DNA from: Parerythrobacter_A sp963838735
Lineage (GTDB): Bacteria; Pseudomonadota; Alphaproteobacteria; Sphingomonadales; Sphingomonadaceae
NCBI GenBank assembly: GCA_963838735.1
Contig: CAWISG010000004.1
Span: 248,001-312,000, forward strand
Length of the DNA: 64,000 bases
Direction: 5' to 3'
Position numbers and translations under genes: made by a program. Below the pieces are notes generated by a model, which saw only the letters and a list, made by a program, of their open reading frames with translations, made no database searches and was not told the origin of the DNA. This document shows positions 36,834-45,480 of the stretch, piece after piece. Each line of letters opens with the position of its first letter. Within the stretch, counting starts at the first letter, position 1.

Positions 36834-38611
36834 GCCTTGCTCTTCTTGTCCCGCTCCGCATTGCGCGCCGCGTCGTCCTGCGCCTTGGCGGCGGCGGCTT
36901 TGAGCTGCGGATGCTTGGAATAGAGGTAGCTCTGCTGCGCCAGCGTGAGAATGTTGTTGGTCACCCAGTACAGCAACAGACCGGCGGCGAACGGGGCCAT
37001 CACGAACATCAGCATCCACGGCATGATCGCGAAAATCTGCTGCTGCATCGGGTCGGTCGCGGTTGGGTTGAGCTTGAAGGTCAGCCACATCGTCACGCCG
37101 AGCAATACGGCGAGCACACCGATGCCGAGGAAGCTGGGCGGATCGAATGGCAACAGGCCGAACAGGTTGAGAATCTTCGCAGGGTCCGGCTCGGACAAAT
37201 CCTTGATCCACAGCGCGAAAGGCTGGTGCCGCATTTCGATGGCAAGGATCAGCACCTTGTACAATGCGAAGAATATGGGAATCTGCACCAGGATCGGTAG
37301 GCACCCGGCCAGCGGATTGACCTTCTCCTTCTTGTACAGCGCCATGATTTCCTGCTGCTGCTTCTGCTTGTCGTCCTTGTAGCGATCCTGCAGCGCCTTC
37401 ATCTTGGGCTGGATCGCCTTCATTTGCGCCATCGAAGAAAACTGTTTCTGCGCAATGGGGAACAGCACCAGCCGGATAAGCAGCGTCATCAGGATGATCG
37501 CCACCCCGAAATTGCCGACCAATGCAAACAGGTTGGTCAGCAGCCACCAGATTGGACGGGCGATCCAGCCGAACCAGCCCCAGTCGATCGCATTGCCGAA
37601 CCTGTAGACACCCGCCGCCTCGTATTCGTCCAGGATGGCGCTTTCCTTGGCCCCAGCGAACAGCTGTGTGGTGCGGGTCACTTGCCGCCCCGGCGCGACC
37701 GTCTGCGGCGCATAGGTCATGCGCGCAACATAGCGGTCATCGCCGAGCGAAACGAAATCGGCATCCACATCGGCGCGCGCCTGCGGAATGACGGCACTCA
37801 GCCAGTAGATATCGGTAAAGCCCAGCCAGTGCGGCGTGCCTTCGATGCGCCCCTCTGCCACGTCGTCGGCAAGATCGGAATAATCCGGCCCGAAATTCAC
37901 GCCTTCGCCGAAACTGCCGATGGGGCCGGAATGCACGTTGAAAGCATCGGCGCTGGCGGTTTCGCTGGTACGGATGACGCCGGCGCGCGGTTGCACAACA
38001 ACGGGCGCGGTGCCGGTATTGGCCACCGTCTGGCGCGCGGTAATCATGTAGTGGTCGTCCACCGTCAGTTCGATGGTGAACCGTTGGCCTTCACCATTGT
38101 CCCACCGCAGCGTCACCGGCGCATCGGGGGCGAGCGGCCCGCCTTCTGCCTGCCACACGGTCTTCACATTCGGCAGAGATATGCCTTCCCCCGCCCAGCC
38201 GAACTGCGCGAAATGCTGCGCTGGCGTGCCGGCTGGCGAAAAGATGCGGACGGGGCCGCTGCCCTCGTCGACTGTCTGGCGATGGGTGGACAGCGTGATA
38301 TCGTCGATGCGCGCGCCAACCGGATTGATCGAACCTTCTATTTCCGGCGCGGCGATCTTTATGCGGCTTGCCGAAACCAGCTCCCTATCGAGATCGACGT
38401 TACGGGTCGCGACATCGGCGAGATCTATCAACCCGCCGTCACGTCCGGCACCGCCCTGCGATGCCACCGCAGGCGCGGTAGCCTGTGTCGCGTCGGCGAT
38501 TACTTCTGTCGGCGCGGGTTCGGGATAGAATTCGCGCACGGCCATGTCCCAGCCCAACAGCAGCAGGCCGCACAGCACGACGGCGAGGATCAGGTTGCGC
38601 TGGTTTTCCAC
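36830..38611 (-). CDS. yidC: Membrane protein insertase YidC
   Basis: 593 aa from GTG 38611, starting ENQRNLILAVVLCGLLLLGWDM, the signal anchor. A large periplasmic domain (about 60-360) follows, with FGWAGEGISLPNVKTVW. The conserved insertase core then has IALIMTLLIRLVLFPIAQKQFSSMAQMKAIQPKMK-type segments, VNPLAGCLPILVQIPIFFALYKV, and the hydrophilic-groove arginine in LLIRLVLFP. The tail KAQDDAARNAERDKKSKA is basic. It inserts membrane proteins with or without Sec. The row rpmH-rnpA-yidD-yidC is standard. Confidence 0.96.
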   Translation of the reverse strand: MENQRNLILAVVLCGLLLLGWDMAVREFYPEPAPTEVIADATQATAPAVASQGGAGRDGGLIDLADVATRNVDLDRELVSASRIKIAAPEIEGSINPVGARIDDITLSTHRQTVDEGSGPVRIFSPAGTPAQHFAQFGWAGEGISLPNVKTVWQAEGGPLAPDAPVTLRWDNGEGQRFTIELTVDDHYMITARQTVANTGTAPVVVQPRAGVIRTSETASADAFNVHSGPIGSFGEGVNFGPDYSDLADDVAEGRIEGTPHWLGFTDIYWLSAVIPQARADVDADFVSLGDDRYVARMTYAPQTVAPGRQVTRTTQLFAGAKESAILDEYEAAGVYRFGNAIDWGWFGWIARPIWWLLTNLFALVGNFGVAIILMTLLIRLVLFPIAQKQFSSMAQMKAIQPKMKALQDRYKDDKQKQQQEIMALYKKEKVNPLAGCLPILVQIPIFFALYKVLILAIEMRHQPFALWIKDLSEPDPAKILNLFGLLPFDPPSFLGIGVLAVLLGVTMWLTFKLNPTATDPMQQQIFAIMPWMLMFVMAPFAAGLLLYWVTNNILTLAQQSYLYSKHPQLKAAAAKAQDDAARNAERDKKSKA

Positions 38612-38650
38612 GGGGTTAGACTACGTCCTGTTGCAGGAAGGCGGGGGCAT

Positions 38651-38860
38651 TTACGGAACGGGATCGTAGCCGTGTGCGCCCCAAGGCTGGCAGCGCAATA
38701 GGCGCTTCGCCGCCATCCATCCACCCCTGATTGCGCCATGCTTTTGCAACGCCTCGATGGCGTATTGCGAACAGGATGGCGTGAAGCGGCAGGTAGGCGG
38801 CAGGATACGCGATGGCCCCCATTGCCACACACGCGCAATGCCGATCAGCAGGTATTTCAT
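38651..38860 (-). CDS. yidD: Membrane protein insertion efficiency factor YidD
   Basis: 69 aa, typical length. The family signature is RILPPTCRFTPSCSQYAIEALQKHGAIRGGW then AAKRLLRCQPWGAHGYDPVP, with three conserved cysteines. It is a small amphipathic inner-membrane protein that aids YidC. It overlaps rnpA by four bases. Confidence 0.95.
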   Translation of the reverse strand: MKYLLIGIARVWQWGPSRILPPTCRFTPSCSQYAIEALQKHGAIRGGWMAAKRLLRCQPWGAHGYDPVP

Positions 38861-39306
38861 CGCCGACCCCGATCCTGGTCCGGACCCTTGCTCCGTTTCT
38901 GCCCCCCACCGCGCGACCGGTGCTTGCGCGACGCATCGCCCTTGCCCGTCGCGGCTTTCTCCAAGGCGCGATCAAGCTCGGCACGCAGCAAGTCGAAGTC
39001 ACGCTCCACGCCGGTGTCGCGCCCGATCAAAATGTGGTCGTGCCCCGGCAACCCGCGCTCGGGCAAAGCCGCACGCAGCAATTCGCGAAAACGCCGCTTC
39101 ATGCGGTTGCGGACAACCGCATTGCCGATTTTCTTGGTGACGGTGATACCGAACCGCATCGCACCGGTTTCGGTCAGGCTGTCATTACGCCGCGCCAACA
39201 ACACGAAGCCGGGCCGCGCCACGCGCAGGCCACGATTGGCGGCGAGGAAATCCGCGCGTTTGCGGATCGTTGTCAGGGGCGCCGCGTCAGGAGGCGTATC
39301 GCTCAC
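38857..39306 (-). CDS. rnpA: Ribonuclease P protein component
   Basis: 149 aa with GTG 39306. TIRKRADFLAANRGLRV leads to the core FGITVTKKIGNAVVRNRMKRRFRELLR, the RNR motif that contacts P RNA. The C-terminal 25 or so residues are a basic, low-complexity tail (KHRSRGGGQKRSKGPDQDRG). It helps RNase P trim the 5' leader from tRNA. It lies 22 bases downstream of rpmH. Confidence 0.95.
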   Translation of the reverse strand: MSDTPPDAAPLTTIRKRADFLAANRGLRVARPGFVLLARRNDSLTETGAMRFGITVTKKIGNAVVRNRMKRRFRELLRAALPERGLPGHDHILIGRDTGVERDFDLLRAELDRALEKAATGKGDASRKHRSRGGGQKRSKGPDQDRGRR

Positions 39307-39328
39307 CTGACAAGCACCGCGCCGTAAT

Positions 39329-39463
39329 TCAGGCGCTCAGTTTCTTGCGACCGCGACGGCGGCGGTTGCGCAGGACGTTGCGACCGCCGACGGTGGCCTT
39401 GCGCGCAAAGAACCCGTGACGGCGTGAACGCACGAGATTGCTGGGCTGGAATGTGCGCTTCAT
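39329..39463 (-). CDS. rpmH: 50S ribosomal protein L34
   Basis: 44 aa: begins MKRTFQPSNLVRSRRHGFFA and continues to RRRGRKKLSA, the invariant bL34 sequence. ATG 39463 and TGA at 39329-39331. It starts the rpmH-rnpA-yidD-yidC row. Confidence 0.97.
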   Translation of the reverse strand: MKRTFQPSNLVRSRRHGFFARKATVGGRNVLRNRRRRGRKKLSA

Positions 39464-39520
39464 GTCGTGTCCTTGAAATCCGGCAGCTCGCAGGATGGCC
39501 TGCGGCAAATAACCTACGTC

Positions 39521-39552
39521 AAATAAAAAGGGCCGCCCCGTCGGACGACCGT
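39521..39552 (-). terminator. Rho-independent terminator before rpmH (minus strand)
   Basis: On the minus strand GGTCGTCC-GACG-GGGCGGCC forms an 8-bp stem with two G-U pairs, followed by CTTTTTATTT. It ends the transcript of the ClpP-like gene, whose stop is at 39569. Confidence 0.7.
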
Positions 39553-39568
39553 CTTGCAGCTAGGGCAA

Positions 39569-40348
39569 CTATGGCAGCAACGGTGCGGAGTCAAGGTTTG
39601 CGAAGGCGATACGCGGCGCAACCGAAGCAGGTTTTCCTATAGGTAGCCAGCCGCGCATGTCGTCAGCCGTCATCCACCGCGCCTGTGCGTGCGGCACCGA
39701 ATTGGTCATGGCGTAGAACGAGCGGGCCTGCGCGCGGGTCATGCCCATTTCGGCGTAATAGTCCAGATAGGTCCGGTTGGCTTCGGCATCGACGGCGTAA
39801 TCACCGGCTTCGCGCCCGGTATTGTCGATCCAGCTATGCACCGCGAACTCCGCACCGTCATCGATCCGGCGCTCCTTGCCCGCCAGGAACAGCTCTACCG
39901 CACCTGACCGCACGGAGCCATCGGCGGGGACGTGGGTTGCAATACCGGCGGCGCGGATCAAACGCCCCACCGCCAGATTGCCGCGATCGTCCTGCGTTCC
40001 GGGTGCTTCCACCAGCGCCAGCGTGGCCATCTGGGGGTAATCGCGCAGCATGGCGCGGAAATGGGCGGGGCTGGCGGCATCGGTCACATCCATCAGCGCG
40101 GCACGGTGAGCGTTGATGACATGGAACGGGCCATAGCGGGCGATGGCCCTGCGCGCCGGGATACGCGCGGTCGATACGAAGCGGTCGGCGGACCGGGGCG
40201 CATTCGGGTCGATCCGCACCCATCTCTGCGTGGCCGGGTTCCATTCCTCCATCCACGTCTCCACGCTCAGCATCTGCGCATGGGCCGGTGCGGCAGCGAA
40301 AGCGAGTGCGGCGCAAATCAGGGAAAGCAAGCGGGCGGCGAAGGACAT
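39569..40348 (-). CDS. Periplasmic ClpP/crotonase-like protein (COG3904 type)
   Basis: 259 aa with a signal peptide (MSFAARLLSLICAALAFAAAPAHA). Its middle has LAVGRLIRAAGIATHVPADGSVRSGAVELFLAGKERRIDDGAEFAVHSW. This matches the fold pattern of COG3904-type periplasmic proteins related to ClpP: the Ser in RSGAVELF would be the nucleophile and the His of AVHSW the base. Whether it is proteolytic is unknown. It lies upstream of rpmH with a terminator between. Confidence 0.72.
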   Translation of the reverse strand: MSFAARLLSLICAALAFAAAPAHAQMLSVETWMEEWNPATQRWVRIDPNAPRSADRFVSTARIPARRAIARYGPFHVINAHRAALMDVTDAASPAHFRAMLRDYPQMATLALVEAPGTQDDRGNLAVGRLIRAAGIATHVPADGSVRSGAVELFLAGKERRIDDGAEFAVHSWIDNTGREAGDYAVDAEANRTYLDYYAEMGMTRAQARSFYAMTNSVPHAQARWMTADDMRGWLPIGKPASVAPRIAFANLDSAPLLP

Positions 40349-40521
40349 GCCTCCTGTCTCCGCGCCGGCATCTTACCAACTCGCTACCCGTCGAAGTTAC
40401 CCGCGCGTTAGGCATTCGCCGCCCGATTGCGCCGAAACGGGACAGTTGCTGTGTATTGCCGCTCGACTTGTCCGCGCTCTATTGCCATCCCGTGTGGCGA
40501 ATAGCGGGGGAGTTCAAACAT

Positions 40522-42030
40522 ATGGTCGCACTGGTCAGGACCGTCGCCTATCTGGGGCTGGAGGCACGCGCGGTGGAGGTGCAGTGCTCGGTCGCGCCCG
40601 GCTTGCCCCGCTTCGACATCGTCGGCCTTGCGAACAAGGCGGTGGGCGAAAGCAAGGAGCGGGTGCGCGCGGCCCTGTCCGCAATGGCGCTGGCCCTTCC
40701 GCCCAAGCGCATTACCATCAACCTCTCCCCCGCCGACTTGCCCAAGGAAGGCAGCCATTACGACCTGCCCATCGCGCTGGCATTGCTGGCCGCAATGGGC
40801 GTGACCGACGCCGAACAACTGGGCGACTGGATCGCGGTGGGCGAACTGGCGCTGGACGGGCGCATAGCCGCCAGCCCGGGCGTGCTGCTTGCCGCCATCC
40901 ACGCCAACGAACAGGATGCAGGGCTGATCTGTCCGGCATCGCAGGGGGCCGAGGCGCGCTGGGCCAGCGGCGTGTCGGTTTGCGCTGCGCCCGACCTCGT
41001 TGCCTTGCTCGCCCATCTGAAGGGCTCGGCGCAATTGCCGCTGCCACGCGCTGGCGAGGTGGAGCCGATCGCACCCGGTCCCGATCTGAAGCAGGTCAAG
41101 GGGCAGGAAACCGCCAAGCGCGCGCTGGAGATTGCGGCGGCCGGCGGTCACAACCTCGTGATGGTCGGGCCTCCTGGCGCGGGCAAGAGCCTGCTCGCCA
41201 GCTGCCTGTCCGGCATCCTGCCCGAACTTTCGCCTGCCGAAGCGCTGGAAGTCAGTATGGTGCAATCGGTCGCAGGCACCCTGGATGGCGGCCGGATCAG
41301 CCGCGCCCGTCCATTCCGCGCCCCGCACCATTCGGCCAGCATGGCGGCGCTGACCGGCGGCGGGCTGAAAGTGAAACCGGGCGAAGTCAGCCTGGCCCAT
41401 CTGGGCGTCCTGTTCCTCGACGAACTGCCCGAATTCCAGCGCGCCGTGCTCGATTCGCTACGTCAGCCGCTGGAGACCGGCACAGTCGATATCGCCCGCG
41501 CCAATGCGCATGTAACCTATCCCGCGCAAGTCCAGCTGGTCGCGGCGATGAACCCGTGCCGGTGCGGACATCTGGGCGACCCGGCGCTCGCCTGTTCGCG
41601 CGCCCCGAAATGCGCGGCGGATTACCAGAGCAAGGTCAGCGGTCCGATGCTCGACCGGATCGACCTGCATGTCGATGTCGATCCCGTTAGCGCGGCGGAC
41701 ATGGCCCTGCCCCCCACCGGCGAGGACAGCCCAACCGTCGCCGCGCGTGTCGCTGCCGCCCGTGAGGTGCAAGCCGGACGGTTCGAGGAAACCGGCGCGC
41801 GCACCAATGCCGGTTTGCAGGGCGATGCGTTGGAGACATTCGCCGGACCCGACGAAGCAGGCCGCACCCTGCTGATGCAAGCCGCCGAAGCAATGCGCCT
41901 GTCCGCACGCGGCTACACCCGAATGCTGCGCGTGGCCCGCACCATCGCCGATCTGGCGGGCGCAGAACAGGTGGGGCGCATCCACATCGCCGAAGCGCTG
42001 AGTTACCGACGGCAACCGCCGCGGGCGTGA
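40522..42030 (+). CDS. comM: YifB/ComM family Mg-chelatase-like AAA+ ATPase
   Basis: 502 aa with ATG 40522 after GGGGGAG. The N-terminal Lon-like ChlI domain has LPRFDIVGLANKAVGESKERVRAAL. The AAA+ core has Walker A VGPPGAGKSLLA, the PHHSASMAALTGGG region and LFLDELPEF as Walker B. A C4-type segment CRCGHLGDPALACSRAPKC follows. The C-terminal SARGYTRMLRVARTIADLAG is a ChlI C-terminal domain. ComM relatives are hexameric helicases that promote branch migration in natural transformation. Confidence 0.92.
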   Translation: MVALVRTVAYLGLEARAVEVQCSVAPGLPRFDIVGLANKAVGESKERVRAALSAMALALPPKRITINLSPADLPKEGSHYDLPIALALLAAMGVTDAEQLGDWIAVGELALDGRIAASPGVLLAAIHANEQDAGLICPASQGAEARWASGVSVCAAPDLVALLAHLKGSAQLPLPRAGEVEPIAPGPDLKQVKGQETAKRALEIAAAGGHNLVMVGPPGAGKSLLASCLSGILPELSPAEALEVSMVQSVAGTLDGGRISRARPFRAPHHSASMAALTGGGLKVKPGEVSLAHLGVLFLDELPEFQRAVLDSLRQPLETGTVDIARANAHVTYPAQVQLVAAMNPCRCGHLGDPALACSRAPKCAADYQSKVSGPMLDRIDLHVDVDPVSAADMALPPTGEDSPTVAARVAAAREVQAGRFEETGARTNAGLQGDALETFAGPDEAGRTLLMQAAEAMRLSARGYTRMLRVARTIADLAGAEQVGRIHIAEALSYRRQPPRA

Positions 42031-42054
42031 TTGCGTTTCTTGTGGCGCAGGGCG

Positions 42055-42360
42055 TCAGGCGTAGGGCGTGTTCTTAACCAGATACCGGTTCCAGTCCTTC
42101 GCGCCGTCGTCCCACCAGACCGGACCGCGTTCGCCCAACGCGACCTTGGCTTCTTGAACCGACGCGCGCGCCGTTTTCAGCGCGTCGTCATCCTCCGTTT
42201 TCAGCGCATCGCGGACGGCTCGGCGCGCGTCCATCAAGGCGTCGACCCAGCGTTGGCGCTCCGTTTCGGGCAGGTTCGGGTTGGTTGCCCGCCACAGCCT
42301 GCCGCGCACGATGATATAGCGGCCATCGGGCGTGCGCTCGACCTCGTTTGAACCGCCCAT
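42055..42360 (-). CDS. Conserved hypothetical protein
   Basis: 101 aa. The N-terminal half (VERTPDGRYIIVRGRLWRATNPNLPETERQRWVDALMDARRAV) and the closing VALGERGPVWWDDGAKDWNRYLVKNTPYA are recognisable as a small alphaproteobacterial family of unknown function. It is soluble, without signal peptide or membrane segment. It starts five bases before the end of the HxlR gene and is probably co-transcribed with it. Confidence 0.75.
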   Translation of the reverse strand: MGGSNEVERTPDGRYIIVRGRLWRATNPNLPETERQRWVDALMDARRAVRDALKTEDDDALKTARASVQEAKVALGERGPVWWDDGAKDWNRYLVKNTPYA

Positions 42361-42364
42361 GCGG

Positions 42365-42841
42365 TTAACCGGTTGCAGGCTTTGCTGCCGTGCCGTCCGG
42401 TCGCTTGCCCAGCTCGTCTCGCGGCGTCAGCCACAGATCGTCCAGCGTCAGCGCGCGTCCGTCATGCGACAGGATTGATACCGAACCGATCGGCAGCCGG
42501 TCGCGCGCATCGGTGAGCACCGGATTTTCTACCATTTCAGTCCCGTATTTCTGCCCCCATTGCCGTAGCGCGATCATCGCCGGCAGCAGGTCCACGCCCT
42601 TTTCGGTCAGGCGATATTCCACGCGGCGCCGGTCATCGACGCTAGGCCGCCGATCGAGGATTCCGGCGTCCACTAGCTTGACCAGCCGGTTCGACAGGAT
42701 GTTGCGGGCGATACCCAACTCGCTTTGAAATTCTTCGAAGTGGTGCAAGCCATTGAAACTGGCGCGCAGGATCATGAAGGCCCAGCGTTCGCCCATAACT
42801 TCCAGCGCTTCGGCCAGGCCGCATACGGTCAGTTCGCGCAA
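42365..42841 (-). CDS. HxlR-family winged-helix regulator
   Basis: 158 aa from TTG 42841; an earlier near-cognate ATC at 42862 lies six bases after AAGGGGGG and would give a better family N-terminus (see findings). The winged helix has CGLAEALEVMGERWAFMIL with the HxlR cysteine, then FEEFQSELGIARNILSNRLVKLVDAGIL and the wing RRPSVDDRRRVEYRLTEKG. These dimers sense reactive electrophiles or oxidants through the cysteine. A perfect palindrome sits upstream at 42934-42956. Confidence 0.88.
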   Translation of the reverse strand: MRELTVCGLAEALEVMGERWAFMILRASFNGLHHFEEFQSELGIARNILSNRLVKLVDAGILDRRPSVDDRRRVEYRLTEKGVDLLPAMIALRQWGQKYGTEMVENPVLTDARDRLPIGSVSILSHDGRALTLDDLWLTPRDELGKRPDGTAAKPATG

Positions 42842-42933
42842 CGGTTCGCGTATATCGCCGATGTCAGCCCCCCTTCGAAATCGTCGAAACGTACTCGCTA
42901 TCTTGTTTTGTCCATGTCGGGAAGCATCGAAAA

Positions 42934-42956
42934 ATAGGTTGCAATCCGCAATCTAT
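42934..42956. promoter_or_regulatory. Palindromic operator candidate upstream of the HxlR gene
   Basis: ATAG-G-TTGC-N5-GCAA-T-CTAT: all paired positions of the two arms match, over 23 bp. It lies between the divergent HxlR and CC_3452-type genes and is the right size for an HxlR dimer. A further GTTGCAA (42938) / TTGCAAC (42972) pair overlaps it. Confidence 0.6.
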
Positions 42957-43045
42957 TTGATAGGTAGCGATTTGCAACTTGTTGTGCATCGCAGCAGGAG
43001 GGTGTGTTGCCACCGTGCGTCATGCCCCGTTTCGAGGAATTGCCC

Positions 43046-43342
43046 ATGGCCCTTCGTATTTTCTCCGCTGCCGCTTTTGCTGCAGCCATGCTCGCTACCC
43101 CGGCGCTGGCCAGTGACATTCATTACACAGTCCAGACCGTGAAACCCGTGAATGCGCAAACGGTCATCGCCGGGCGCGTGTTGTGGCGTTGTGCGGGGAC
43201 GACCTGCGTTGCCGCGAAAAACGGACGCCGCGACGCGACCGTGTGTTCGCGTCTCCAGCGCGAAGTCGGCGACATCGCCAGCTTCACCGCTGGCGACGAG
43301 ACGTTCGACGACGCAGCGCTGGCGAAGTGCAACAAGGCATAG
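43046..43342 (+). CDS. CC_3452-type small secreted protein
   Basis: 98 aa with ATG 43046 after GAGGA. A signal peptide (MALRIFSAAAFAAAMLATPALA) is followed by VIAGRVLWRCAGTTCVA, ATVCSRLQREVGDIASFTAG and ALAKCNKA. Four conserved cysteines probably pair. This matches a short alphaproteobacterial family of unknown role (CC_3452). It is divergent from the HxlR gene. Confidence 0.78.
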   Translation: MALRIFSAAAFAAAMLATPALASDIHYTVQTVKPVNAQTVIAGRVLWRCAGTTCVAAKNGRRDATVCSRLQREVGDIASFTAGDETFDDAALAKCNKA

Positions 43343-43393
43343 GTTTCCTGATACCCTGCCGCCCTGCTCCGTCCTCGCAGGGTCGGCGGTCTT

Positions 43394-43432
43394 GCGGGCT
43401 TTCGGTGCGGTGCATCGAAGGCCCGCTTTTTT
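43394..43432 (+). terminator. Rho-independent terminator after the CC_3452-type gene
   Basis: GCGGGCTTTCG and CGAAGGCCCGC make an 11-bp stem (one G-U) followed by TTTTTT. Confidence 0.85.
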
Positions 43433-43439
43433 ACGCGCG

Positions 43440-44057
43440 TCAGGCCAGGATGCCACGCCCGCGCAGGTCGGTTTCCAGCGTTCTGGCGTCGGTAAAGTGA
43501 TGCGTGTGCCACCCCAGACGTGCCGCTGTTTCGCAGTTCGCCCGTGTGTCGTCGATAAACAGCATCTCGTCCGGCGCGCGTCCGAACCGCTGCGCTGCCA
43601 GATCGAAAATCGCGCGGCCCGGCTTCACCAGGCTCTCGTCGCCCGATACCACGATATCGCGGAACAGCTTTAGCACCGGCTGCGTCGGGCAGAACATCCG
43701 CCAGAAATCGCTGCCGAAATTGGTAATCGCATAGAGTTGCACATCTGCCGCATCAAGCCGCTCGATCAGAGCGATGGTGCCGGGCACCGGACCGGGAATG
43801 GTCTCCAGCCAGCGGTCGCGATAAGCGGTGATCGCGTCGGCATGATCGGGGAACGAGGCGCTGCGTTCGGCAACCAGCGTGTCGATTGCGCGGCCTGCAT
43901 CGTGCTCGCCATGCCAGCTGCGGGTGATGACGTTCTCGTGCGCCCAGTCGGCGTCCGACGGGTCCGGATAGAGCCGGTCCAGCAGGATACGCATATCCCA
44001 CTGCACGATCACTCGACCGACATCGAAAACGACGATGTGCGGTTCGGGTTCAATCAT
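43440..44057 (-). CDS. HAD-superfamily hydrolase, subfamily IA
   Basis: 205 aa. Motif I is VVFDVGRVIVQWD (the first Asp is the nucleophile; the usual second Asp is replaced by Gly-Arg as in haloacid-type members), motif II is YAITNFGS, motif III is the Lys of SLVKPGRAIFDLA, and motif IV is MLFIDDTRANCETAARLG. The GRVIVQWD variant resembles dehalogenase- and phosphatase-type HAD-IA proteins of unknown substrate. It stands alone on the minus strand. Confidence 0.83.
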   Translation of the reverse strand: MIEPEPHIVVFDVGRVIVQWDMRILLDRLYPDPSDADWAHENVITRSWHGEHDAGRAIDTLVAERSASFPDHADAITAYRDRWLETIPGPVPGTIALIERLDAADVQLYAITNFGSDFWRMFCPTQPVLKLFRDIVVSGDESLVKPGRAIFDLAAQRFGRAPDEMLFIDDTRANCETAARLGWHTHHFTDARTLETDLRGRGILA

Positions 44058-44173
44058 GGCGGCGTCCCGGAATTGCGGGCATGGTTTAGAAGGGTGTTTT
44101 CACACAACGCCAGCGGTTCGCTGTGCGCAGAGAGGGTCGCAGGACGGATATCCGCAAGCGCGCCCGTCCATAC

Positions 44174-44299
44174 TTATCCCTGGCGGGCTTTGAACCGGCA
44201 ATTCGTCTTGTTGATGACATAAGTGCGGCCACGGCGGCGGATGACGCGGCAATCGCGATGGCGGCCCTTCAGCGACTTGAGGCTGTTGCGGATCTTCAT
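44174..44299 (-). CDS. rpmJ: 50S ribosomal protein L36, zinc-independent form
   Basis: 41 aa: MKIRNSLKSLKGRHRDCRVI then RRRGRTYVINKTNCRFKARQ and a final G. It fits bL36 of the alphaproteobacterial (YkgO-like) type: the four-residue zinc set C-C-C-H is incomplete, with only C17 and C34 present. ATG 44299, TAA at 44174. Confidence 0.92.
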   Translation of the reverse strand: MKIRNSLKSLKGRHRDCRVIRRRGRTYVINKTNCRFKARQG

Positions 44300-44315
44300 G
44301 ATATGGGGTTCCCGT

Positions 44316-44354
44316 AAAATACGAAACGGCACCGGAATTGCGCTTCCGATGCCG
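44316..44354 (-). terminator. Rho-independent terminator after galE (minus strand)
   Basis: On the minus strand CGGCATCGGAA-GCGCAA-TTCCGGTGCCG forms an 11-bp stem followed by TTTCGTATTTT, between galE and rpmJ. Confidence 0.8.
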
Positions 44355-44394
44355 CTGTTTCAGGTGGCGCAAATACGGTCGGGATAGCGAAAGG

Positions 44395-45411
44395 TCAAGG
44401 ATTTTGCCGTTCGGCCAAGCGGCGCTCCCACGCCAGCGCATGCGCCACAATCGTATCGAGGCTGTCGTGCTCCGGCTGCCACGGCAACGTGGCACGCAAG
44501 CGGTACGGGTCCGATATAAGCGTTGCTGGATCGCCCGCGCGGCGCGGCTGCATGCGCCGGTCCAGCGTCATGTTCGTCACACGGTCCACGGCATCCAGCA
44601 CCTCCATCACGGAAAAGCCACGCCCGTACCCGCAATTCATAACCAGCGAGCGGTCCGGCTGCGCCACCAGCGCCTCCAGTGCCAGCACATGCGCGGCGGC
44701 GAGATCGCTGACATGGATATAGTCGCGGATGCCCGTGCCGTCGGGCGTGTCGAAATCGGTACCAAACACCGCAACGTGATCGCGCTTGCCCAGCGCCGCC
44801 TCGACCGCAACCTTTATGAGATGCGTCGCGCCAGCGGTCGATTGGCCGGTGCGCCCTTCCGGATCGGCCCCCGCCACATTGAAATAGCGCAGCGCGCCGT
44901 AATTCATCGGATGCGCGGCGGCGGTGTCGGCCAGCATGCGCTCGGTCATCAGCTTGGACCAGCCATACGGATTGATCGGCACCTGCGGCGCGTCCTCGTC
45001 CACCGTCGCGGTATCGGGTGTACCGTAGGTTGCGGCGGTGCTGCTGAAGATGATGTGCGGTACACCCGCCACCACCGCTGCGGCGATCAACGCGCGGCTC
45101 TTCACGGTGTTGTTGTCGTAATATTTCAGCGGGTCCGCCACCAACTCGGGCACCACCACCGATCCGGCAAAATGCATGACCGCCCCCGCACCGGCGCCCA
45201 TGCCCTGCTCGGCAAAGATGCGCGCCATCAAGTCGGCATCGGCAATATCGCCCTGGTAAAACGGCACATCGTCCGGCACGACGAAGCGGAAACCGGTGAC
45301 GAGGTTGTCGATCACCGCGACCGGCCAGCCGGCATCTTTCAGCGCCAGCACCGCGTGGCTGCCAATATAGCCTGCGCCACCTGTGACGAGGACGGGAGTT
45401 ATTCGGCCCAT
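44395..45411 (-). CDS. galE: UDP-glucose 4-epimerase
   Basis: 338 aa. It begins ITPVLVTGGAGYIGSHAVLAL, the NAD-binding Rossmann start. The catalytic Tyr-x3-Lys is in NPYGWSKLMTERML, and STAATYGTPD supplies the Ser/Thr of the triad. RDYIHVSDLA and MNCGYGRGFSVMEVL fit GalE-type epimerases, which interconvert UDP-glucose and UDP-galactose for surface polysaccharides. Confidence 0.92.
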   Translation of the reverse strand: MGRITPVLVTGGAGYIGSHAVLALKDAGWPVAVIDNLVTGFRFVVPDDVPFYQGDIADADLMARIFAEQGMGAGAGAVMHFAGSVVVPELVADPLKYYDNNTVKSRALIAAAVVAGVPHIIFSSTAATYGTPDTATVDEDAPQVPINPYGWSKLMTERMLADTAAAHPMNYGALRYFNVAGADPEGRTGQSTAGATHLIKVAVEAALGKRDHVAVFGTDFDTPDGTGIRDYIHVSDLAAAHVLALEALVAQPDRSLVMNCGYGRGFSVMEVLDAVDRVTNMTLDRRMQPRRAGDPATLISDPYRLRATLPWQPEHDSLDTIVAHALAWERRLAERQNP

Positions 45412-45480
45412 GACATCTTCCTGTATGTCCCATCTGCACGGCAGCGTGCAACTGCTTGGCGTGTCGGGCGTTGCAGCTAC

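Noticed and set aside
36129..37547. A 472-codon frame joining engB to part of yidC
   Set aside because: The engB start at GTG 36833 overlaps the yidC stop; the upstream part is the wrong frame of yidC.
44058..44173. tRNA or small RNA gene in the space before rpmJ
   Set aside because: No cloverleaf or terminator was recognised; the sequence holds only short unconnected repeats.
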